Positions 57,301 to 64,000 of a stretch of DNA of 64,000 nucleotides are shown piece by piece. Positions within the stretch are counted from its first letter, which is position 1. The number at the start of each line of letters is the position of its first letter. A model generated the notes under the pieces. It worked only from the letters and a program-made list of their open reading frames with translations. It was not told the origin of the DNA and did no database searches. The stretch lies in NCBI GenBank assembly GCA_020636095.1, contig JACJYN010000002.1, positions 2,217,739-2,281,738 of the forward strand, read 5' to 3'. A program made the position numbers and the translations under genes. The stretch is from Lewinellaceae bacterium (GTDB lineage Bacteria; Bacteroidota; Bacteroidia; Chitinophagales; Saprospiraceae).

Positions 57301-60300
57301 GCTACAGATGCTGAAACAGCCTTCCTGGTCGGTGACAGTGACGGAGTAGATGCCTGCCATGCTTACCGTGACGCAGTTGGACGTCTCACCCGTGCTCCAC
57401 TCGTAGGTGTAACCTGTTACGAAAGGTGTGCAAAGTTCTGTTAACTGCCCCTCCTCGCAGAGGAACAGGTCGCCGGTGATCTCGCATTGCGGCAGCGGGT
57501 TGAGGACAACCTCTTCGCTGCAAACGCTGAAACAGCCTTCCTGGTCGGTAACGGTGACGGAATAAATGCCCGGCATGTCCACTGTGATGCAGTTGGACGT
57601 TTCGCCCGTGCTCCATTCATAGGTGTTGCCTACAACCAGAGGGGTGCAAAGCTCACTGGATTCGCCCTCGCAGAGAGAAATCGCCGGTGATGGTACATTG
57701 CGGCAGCGGGTTGAGGATGATTTCTTCGCTGCAAACGCTGAAGCAGCCGTTCGGGTCGGTGACCGTTACCGAATAAATGCCCGGCATGTCCACTGTGATG
57801 CAGTTGGACGTCTCGCCGTGCTCCATTCATAGGTGCCAAGTCCGGATCCCCTCGCAGGAATCCGTATGGTGCATTGCGGAGGGTTGAGTACTTCACCGAA
57901 CGAACAGAGGGGGTGACCCAATCCCAGCGTAGTGACAGTACCAAGGTTCCAGCGCCACTGGATTCGCCCTCGCAGAGAGAAATCGCCGGTGAGGTGCATT
58001 GCGGCAGCGGGTTGAGGGTGATTTCTTCGCTGCGGACGCTAAAACAGCCGTTCCGGTCGGTGACGGTGACGGAATAAATGCCCGGCATGTCCACTGTGAT
58101 GCAGTTGGACGTTTCGCCCGTGCTCCATTCATAGGTGTTGCCTACAACCAGGGGTGCAAAGCTCGCTGGATTCGCCTTCGCACAGAGAGACATCGCCGGT
58201 GATGGTACATTGCGGCAGCAGGTTGAGATAACTTCTTCGCTGCAAACGCTGAAACAGCCGTTCGGGTCGGTGACGGTTACCGAATAGATGCCCGGCATGT
58301 CACAGTGATGCAGTTGGACGTCTCGCCCGTGCTCCATTCATATGTGTTGCCTACAACCAGGGTGCAAAGCTCACTGGATTCGCCCTGCAGAGAGAAATCG
58401 CCGTGATGGTGCATTGCGGCAGCGGGTTGAGGATGATTTCTTCGCTGACGCTAAAACAGCCGTTCGGGTCGGTGACGGTGACGGAGTTGATGGACGTTTC
58501 GCCGTCTCTCTAGGTGTGCCATAGATTACGGAAGTCGGTGTACGGAGCGGGTTGAGGATTTTCGCTGCAAACGCTAACAGCTGTTCGTGTGACGAGAACA
58601 GATAAATGCCCGCATGTCAACTGTGATGCAGTTGGATGTCTCGCCTGTGCTCCATTCATAGGTGTTGCCTACAACCAGAGGGGTGCAAAGCTCACTGGAT
58701 TCGCCTTCGCAGAGAGAAATCGCCGGTGATGGTGCATTGCGGCAGCGGGTTGAGGATGATTTCTTCGCTGCAAACGCTAAAACAGCCGTTCGGGTCGGTG
58801 ACGGTTACCGAATAAATGCCCGGCATGTCAGCTGTGATGCAGTTGGATGTCTCGCCCGTGCTCCATTCATAGGTGTTGCCTACCACCAGAGGCGTGCAAA
58901 GCTCGCTGGATTCGCCTTCGCAGAGAGAAATCGCCGGTGATGGTGCATTGCGGCAGCAGGTTGAGTATGATTTCTTCGCCGCAAACGCTGAAACAGCCGT
59001 TCGGGTCGGTGACGGTGACGGAATAAATGCCCGGCATGTCCACTGTAATGCAGTTGGACGTCTCGCCCGTGCTCCATTCATAGGTGTTGCCTACAACCAG
59101 AGGGTGCAAAGCTCGCTGGATTCGCCCTCGCAGAGAGAAATCGCCGGTGATGGTGCATTGCGGCAGCGGGTTGAGGATGATTTCTTCGCTGCAAACGCTG
59201 AAACAGCCGTTCGGGTCGGTGACCGTTACCGAATAGATGCCCGCATGTCACTGTGATGCAGTTGGACGTTTCGCCGCTCCATCGGTGTGCCTAAACAGAG
59301 GTAAAGCTGGATTCCCGCAGGACGCGCGGTGAGGTAATTGCAGCAGGTGGAACTTCTTCGCTGAAACGCTGAAACAGCCTTCCGGTCGTGACCGTACCGA
59401 GAATGCCCGGTATCATGGCAGTTGGAGTCTCGCCGCCTGGTTACACGAGGGTAAAGCTGCGTCCCTCGCAAATCCCGGTGATGGCATTGCGCGGTTGAGA
59501 TTTTCGCTGCAACGCTAAACAGCCGTTCCGGGTGGTGACGACGATAAGCAGACCGTGATGCAGTTTCGGTGTCATCATGGTGTTCACAACAGGTCGCTTG
59601 GATTCGCTCCAGAGAAACGCCGATGGTATTGCGGCAGCGGTGAGATGATTTCCGCGCAGCCGACTAAATAATGCGGCATGTCCTGTATGCAGTGGGTGCT
59701 CCTCATGTTGCCCACGGCGTGCAAAGCCGGATTCCCTTCGCAGAGAGTCGCGATGGTGCAGGGCAGCGGTTGAGGATTGCGACGGAACACTTCGTCGGTG
59801 ATGAGGTAATGCCGGCATCACTATGCAGTTGACGTCTCGCCGTTCCATCAGTGTACAACCAGAGGCAAGTCCTGGATCGCCCTGAAATCGATGGGCATTG
59901 CGGCAGGTGAGATGATTTCGCTGCAAACGCTGAAACAGCCGTCGGTCGACGTTCAACGACCACGTAATCAGTTGACTTTCGGTGCTCCATTCATATGTGT
60001 TGCCTGCCACGGGGGCGTGCAAAGCTCGCTGGATTCACCTTCGCAGATGGAGAAGTCGCCAGTGATGGTGCAGACGGGCAGCGGGTTGAGGACAACCTCT
60101 TCGCTGCAGACGCTGAAGCATCCTTCCTGGTCGGTGACCGTGACGGAGTAGATGCCCGGCATGTCCACTGTGATGCAGTTGGACGTCTCGCCCGTGCTCC
60201 ATTCATAGGTGTTGCCTACAACCAGAGGCGTGCAAAGCTCGCTGGATTCGCCCTCGCAGAGAGAGAAATCGCCGGTGATGGTGCATTGCGGCAGCGGGTT

Positions 60301-61580
60301 GAGGATGATTTCTTCGCTGCAAACGCTGAAACAGCCGTTCGGGTCGGTGACGGTGACCGAATAAATGCCGGGCATGTCAACCGTGATGCAGTTGGACGTC
60401 TGCCCGTGCTCCACTCATAAGTGTTGCCCACAACCAGAGGGTGTGCAAAGCTCGCTGGATTCGCCCTCGCACAGGAGAAGTCGCCCGTGATGGTGCATTG
60501 CGGCAGCGGGTTGAGGATGACCTCTTCGCTGCAAACGCTGAACAGCCGTTCAGGTCAGTAACGGTGACAGAATAAATGCCCGGCATGTCAACCGTGATGC
60601 AGTTGGACGTTTCGCCCGTGCTCCATTCGTAGGTGTTGCCTATAACGAGGGGCGTGCAAAGCTCGCTGGACTCGCCTTCGCAGAGAGAGAAATCGCCGGT
60701 GATGGTACATTGCGGCAGCGGGTTGAGATAACTTCTTCGCTGCAAACGCTGAAACAGCCGTTCGGGTCGGTAACGGTGACCGAATAAATGCCCGGTGTCA
60801 ACTGTGATGCAGTTGGACGTCTCGCCCGTACTCCATTCATAGTGTGTTGCCTGCCACGAGGGGGCGTGCAAAGCTCGCTGGATTCGCCTTCGCAGAGAGA
60901 GAAATCGCCGGTGATGGTACATTGCGGCAGCGGGTTGAGGATAACTTCTTTCGCTGCAAACGCTGAAACAGCCGTTCGGGTCAGTGACGGTTACCGAGTA
61001 AATACCCGGCATATCCACTGTAATACAGTTGGACGTTTCGCCGGTGCTCCATTCATAAGTGTTGCCTACCACGAGGGCGTGCAAAGCTCGCTGGATTCAC
61101 CCTGGCAGAGAGAAATCGCCGGTGATGGTGCATTGCGGCAGCGGGTTGAGGATGATTTCTTCGCTGCAGACGCTGAAACAGCCGTTCGGGTCGGTGACCG
61201 TTACCGAATAAATGCCCGGCATGTCAACTGTGATGCAGTTGGATGTCTCGCCGTGCTCCATTCATATGTGTTGCCTACAACCAGAGGGGTACAAAGCTCG
61301 CTGGATTCGCCCTCGCAGAGAGAGAAATCGCCGGTGATGGTGCATTGCGGCAGCGGGTTGAGGATGATTTCTTCGCTGCAGACGCTAAAACAGCCGTTCG
61401 GGTCGGTGACGGTGACGGAATAAATGCCCGGCATGTCCACTGTGATGCAGTTGGACGTTTCGCCCGTGCTCCATTCATATGTGTTGCCTACCACGAGGGG
61501 CGTGCAAAGCTCGCTGGATTCGCCCTCGCAGAGGGAGAAATCGCCGGTGATGGTGCATTGCGGCAGCGGGTTGACGGTGA
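54300..61580 (-). repeat. Adhesin array of 213-bp (71-residue) Cys-rich repeats
   Basis: Spacing between equivalent points is exactly 213 bp in the clean part (54924, 55137, 55350, 55563), roughly 32-34 unit lengths in all. A unit reads CEGESSELCTPLVVGNTYEW then STGETSNCITVDMPGIYSVT and VTDPNGCFSVCSEEV; four Cys per unit suggest disulfides. Two diverged units near 54300-54700 mark the array edge. The first units after the DUF3494 domain and those near 54.7-55.7 kb are intact; single-base losses start at 55726. Confidence 0.88.
58300..59990. other. Garbled centre of the repeat array (probable assembly collapse)
   Basis: Units shrink and lose bases progressively: short deletions from 57.8 kb, heavy scrambling at 58.5-58.6 and 59.23-59.99 kb, then abrupt return to clean units at about 60.0 kb. 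Fragments such as GCAGTTGGACGTTTCGCCG persist, so it is the same repeat read badly, not another gene. Confidence 0.75.
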
Positions 61581-61799
61581 CTATAATATGATTTGAAATT
61601 ACAGTACCGCACCCATCTGTATTTGTTACAAAATAGTCGCCACTTGTGGTTACGGTTATAGACCCTGTAGTTTCTCCCGTACTCCAAACTCCGCCAATAT
61701 TTCCTGAAAGTATAACGCTACCGCCTGCACAAAACGTCGTTGCTCCATTTGCTGTAATTGTTGATGCTACGGGTAATCCGTTGCTGATCATATTGTTAT

Positions 61800-62400
61800 G
61801 CAAGTCGATAGCGCCCGTACAGGCGAGCGCTCTACCGGAAAGCGATGCGGCTTCCAATATGTGGATAGCTCCGTTAGCAATGATAGTACCCAGGAAAACA
61901 GACCCCTCTCCTAAAGTAACGGCTCCATTTACTTGCCAATAGACATTGCAGAAGAGGCGCCATTAATAAGCGTAACCATTGAGCCAACAGTTGTTGCGGC
62001 GCCGTCTATCTGGAAAATAAATATAGCATCAGGATTACCTTCCGCATTTAAAATTAAGTCTCCATCTAATGTTGAAGCGGCTCCCAGGATGTAAACGTCC
62101 GGGGTAAGCATCTAGTACTTCCCAGTGTAGTCCCTATAGTCGTACCTCCGAGAATGCCGTCTAAATACATATATGCCACCTACACATCTGGTGCAGCCGC
62201 TGCTGAAGCGCCATCGGCATCATGAATATTTCCGATGACTACTCCCGGAGGAAATCCAATGACCCCACCTACATTGGAGCCGACATCGCCGGTCACGGCC
62301 GTCGCTCCATCATTTGTAAGTGCTCCAGCCGAGGTAAATACTGAAAAACTTTCTGCCGCCCCTAAGGAAGGAGGAGGAGGCTGCAACTGTGCGAAATTCA
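61800..62400 (-). other. DUF3494 (ice-binding-like) adhesin domain
   Basis: Blocks LGAAESFSVFTSAGALTNDG, TAVTGDVGSNVGG, TPDVYILGAASTLDGDLILN, AIFIFQIDGAATTVGS and VTLGEGSVFLGTIIANGAIH then LSGRALACTGAIDLHNN follow the DUF3494 solenoid pattern. The frame needs one TA removed at 62113, one added base near 61945, and has an in-frame TAG at 62180-62182. In adhesins this fold acts as a cell-surface binding module; in other proteins it binds ice. Confidence 0.75.
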
Positions 62401-62512
62401 CATTTGGTATTAAAAAAAGAATAACAGCCGTTAATAAGTTAAATTGTACATATCGTTTCATCTTCTTCGATTTTCGAAATTGAAATATTTTAACGGCACA
62501 AAGGAATCCCAC

Positions 62513-63008
62513 GCCAAATTGCCGCGCTAAGCGAAAAGAGGTTGTAGCGTTTGTTCAAATGTCATCCTTTTGTGGGGCGCAATATTTCGAGACGGGAAGA
62601 TTTCCGTGTTTCCACGAGGATATTCCCTTCCCCTTCCCTGTTCATTGGAGGGGTGGCTCTTTCCACAAATTGGTCATCAATTAATCTTGGTTTAATATGC
62701 TGTTTCCTGGCATCGATAGGAAGAAAGCAAAAAATCGTATTAAAAGGGCAACGAAGCCCCCTATTACCATCTCTGGCAATTTACACGCACAGGCATTTTA
62801 AGATATAACAATTTTCTATGCGAATAGAATTTGTTATAGAAAAAAGAAGTGTTTGTTATCGATCATAAAAGTAAAGCCTTTGTCTTCAGAAAACCTTACA
62901 CAATTCCGGAAAAAAGTTACATAATTCACAGATTCTTATTTCATTTTGCAATTTTAAAGATGGCTGTGAAATTCTATTTCAGCTTTGCCGAAAGAAGCAA
63001 TGTCGTCA
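62513..63008. other. Gene-free interval upstream of the adhesin, with one copy of a 38-bp repeat
   Basis: No convincing coding sequence on either strand. At 62898-62935 lies ACAATTCCGGAAAAAAGTTA followed by CATAATTCACAGATTC; a close copy is at 63579-63615. On the minus strand both read TGTAACTTTT then CGGAATTGT, similar in layout to an ECF-sigma promoter. Confidence 0.45.
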
Positions 63009-63038
63009 AAAAAAACCTCCGGTATTGCTACCGAAGGT
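63008..63038 (-). terminator. Rho-independent terminator (minus strand)
   Basis: ACCTCCGGTA (63015-63024) and TACCGAAGGT (63029-63038) form a stem with one mismatch and a TTGC loop; an A-run at 63008-63015 reads as a T-run on the minus strand. It lies 58 bp beyond the sigma-like gene. Confidence 0.75.
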
Positions 63039-63096
63039 CAGAATCGTAAAACCCATTGTTGGCCTTTATCAGGCTTTTTGTGTTTATGTGTTTGAG

Positions 63097-63519
63097 TTAC
63101 TGGAAAAGATAGGCCATATCCCTCTTTTTCAGGTTTCGCAATAAAATGAATTCTTCCCGGATTCTTTTTGCCACCTCGGCTCGCGTCAGTTTATTCTCTT
63201 CACCGTAGTTTTCCAGGCTTATTTGCTCACAGAGTAATTTGTGTATCAGCGGAGTGCTTTCAAATGGCTTGAGCCTGAAATTATTTTTTAATTGGCCGGG
63301 GTTGAGTTGCTCATGCGCTGTCTGGATGACCAGTTTGATGAGTGTTGCACAAAGTGCTGGACGGGCCTGCAGTAAATTTTGTTCGTGTATTTTATGAAAT
63401 GTACGGATCAGGATTTCTTCGGCTTCTTTTGGGGCCGGTGAAATTTCTAACGCAATACCATAGAGCATGGGGCCATAGGTGTTGTACAAATTTCCTAATG
63501 TGGGCAAAGGGCTGTTCAT
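63097..63519 (-). CDS. ECF sigma-factor region 2-like protein
   Basis: A 140-residue protein. The N-terminal LYNTYGPMLYGIALEISPAP then KEAEEILIRTFHKIHEQ resembles region 2 of extracytoplasmic-function sigma factors (core-binding helix and -10 recognition). The C-terminal part has no clear region 4 helix-turn-helix, so it may be truncated, an anti-sigma partner, or a degenerate sigma factor. A 37-bp repeat that looks like an ECF promoter lies 60 bp upstream, and a terminator follows it. Function in transcription is inferred only from the region 2 likeness. Confidence 0.5.
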   Translation of the reverse strand: MNSPLPTLGNLYNTYGPMLYGIALEISPAPKEAEEILIRTFHKIHEQNLLQARPALCATLIKLVIQTAHEQLNPGQLKNNFRLKPFESTPLIHKLLCEQISLENYGEENKLTRAEVAKRIREEFILLRNLKKRDMAYLFQ

Positions 63520-63578
63520 GCTTCCTTTTTATTGATCAAACGGTAATAAGTTAAATCTTTTGATTCAGGATATTTTAT

Positions 63579-63615
63579 ACAATTCCGAATAAAAGTTACA
63601 TGATTCACAGATTCC
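63579..63615 (-). promoter_or_regulatory. Second copy of the 37-38 bp repeat, possible ECF-type promoter
   Basis: ACAATTCCGAATAAAAGTTA then CATGATTCACAGATTC, matching 62898-62935 at most positions. On the minus strand TGTAAC and CGGAATTGT are spaced like -35/-10 elements, upstream of the sigma-like gene. Pattern-level evidence only. Confidence 0.4.
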
Positions 63616-63716
63616 CATTTACGAGGTTGACAGTAACTGCTTATAGCCTTTGGGAGGAAGCATTAAAAAGCCCCCGGCAGCGGCGCCGGAGGCAGGATCG
63701 GATTAGAGATTATAAC

Positions 63717-63884
63717 TAAGAGCTTGTTGGGGAATTATTAATTGGGCTGCAAACGCCACTTTTTCGTTTGTGCTTCGGCTATTTTTCGGCACGTACCTTC
63801 CAGGTATGCACCTCAAAATGAGCCTCGCCTAAACAAAAAATTGACTGTTTTCGCCTCAAAGAACAAATCCCCAACAAGCTCTAA
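63717..63884. repeat. MITE family A, copy 4 (element 63720-63881, TSD TAA)
   Basis: A 162-bp element with terminal inverted repeats GAGCTTGTTGGGGA(A/T)T, flanked by TAA at 63717-63719 and 63882-63884. Its central hairpin GTACCTTCCAGGTAT keeps the shape of the other copies with changed bases. No gene is seen between 63885 and the window end, nor in 63616-63716 apart from a GC-rich stem at about 63670-63693. Confidence 0.82.
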
Positions 63885-64000
63885 AGGGCGAGATGGGCCG
63901 TGTCGGTACGACAAGCGTCCGGCTATCCTTTTCCCGCGCTAGTGCGCCGGGAACGAAATTATCGACCCATTATGCGGCCTCTTTTGGCGCTATACGTCGT

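Larger units (their letters stand above)
49873..62461 (-). pseudogene. Giant T9SS surface adhesin (DUF3494 domain, 71-residue repeats, HYR-like domains), cut by an IS
   Basis: One gene of about 11.3 kb without the IS, encoding roughly 3,700 or more residues. Order from the N-terminus: signal peptide (MKRYVQFNLLTAVILFLIPN, start 62461); a DUF3494 ice-binding-like adhesin domain (to about 61800); a bridging repeat with WSTGETTGSITVTTSGDYFV; roughly 30 or more near-identical 71-residue Cys-rich PKD-like repeats (61580-54300); about ten HYR/Ig-like domains with a repeated TWTATDxCGN phrase (54300-51600); and a T9SS sorting domain (WPNPATGSVNLSF to VIVIMRID). The IS at 50355-51599 lies between the last HYR-like part and the sorting domain. 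Frame breaks occur at about 62180-62110, 61945, and through 55726-61250. The expected role is surface adhesion or gliding; as found, the product would lose its secretion signal. Confidence 0.8.

Noticed and set aside
54300..61580. CRISPR or satellite DNA interpretation of the 213-bp repeats
   Set aside because: The period is exactly 71 codons, and conserved Cys/Trp/Gly positions show a protein repeat.
55148..61600. Many open frames on the plus strand through the adhesin array
   Set aside because: They are antisense readings of the 213-bp repeat (length divisible by three), so they stay open by periodicity. The minus-strand repeats carry the protein-like signal.

Overview
The window looks like a chromosomal segment of a Bacteroidota species, most likely a member of the Saprospiria (Saprospiraceae/Lewinella-like). 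Supporting signs are three proteins with type IX secretion (T9SS) C-terminal sorting domains, a DUF5777 barrel, a RecQ-UvrD fusion helicase, a very large Cys-rich repeat adhesin, an AraC-type hybrid sensor kinase and CcsA/ResB cytochrome c maturation. No tRNA or rRNA gene was seen.

Layout. 0-9 kb: a MITE, TfoX-like and Uma2 genes, a Crp/Fnr regulator, a flavin amine oxidase and a 4.8 kb exonuclease-RecQ-UvrD helicase. 9-19 kb, mostly minus strand: a dicarboxylate symporter, an EamA exporter, a tandem pair of small membrane proteins, a trypsin-like protease and a two-component pair (receiver protein plus beta-propeller sensor kinase). 19-26 kb: an AlkD-like protein, a beta-hydroxyacid dehydrogenase, a class C beta-lactamase-like hydrolase, a Rof-like protein, a DUF6713 protein, a truncated hydrolase-CBM48 gene with a MITE, a GT-C-like membrane protein and a lipoprotein. 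26-35 kb: T9SS-secreted Kelch protein, hybrid sensor kinase, T9SS-secreted haloperoxidase/PAP2-like protein, methyltransferase and glutathione peroxidase. 35-49 kb: a coherent cytochrome region, with monoheme cytochrome, Ig-like membrane-anchored protein, NrfD/ActC-type membrane subunit, Fe-S protein, DUF5777 barrel, small cytochrome, hexaheme lipoprotein, CcsA, ResB, a lipoprotein/TonB-receptor pair and a diheme cytochrome. 49-62.5 kb: one giant adhesin gene on the minus strand, cut near its 3' end by an ISAs1-type insertion sequence. 63-64 kb: a sigma-factor-like gene and another MITE.

How the parts fit. The cytochrome region looks like a membrane respiratory module that carries its own heme-attachment machinery. 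Three palindromes of the form TGAT-N4-ATCA lie 59-132 bp upstream of the start codons of its minus-strand transcription units and suggest shared Fnr/Crp-type control. The T9SS cargo genes (Kelch, haloperoxidase, adhesin) point to a surface-attached, polymer-processing lifestyle.

Sequence quality. Many genes are broken by small indels, but only in patches (0.5-8.7, 20.7-22.3, 26.5-32 and 55.7-62.2 kb). Besides 1-bp homopolymer errors, at least 26 breaks are repaired by removing one extra TA dinucleotide. The centre of the adhesin repeat array (about 58.3-60.0 kb) dissolves into garbled, shortened units. I treat most broken frames as probable consensus errors, but this needs reads to settle. 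The truncated remnants and the IS insertion look genuine.
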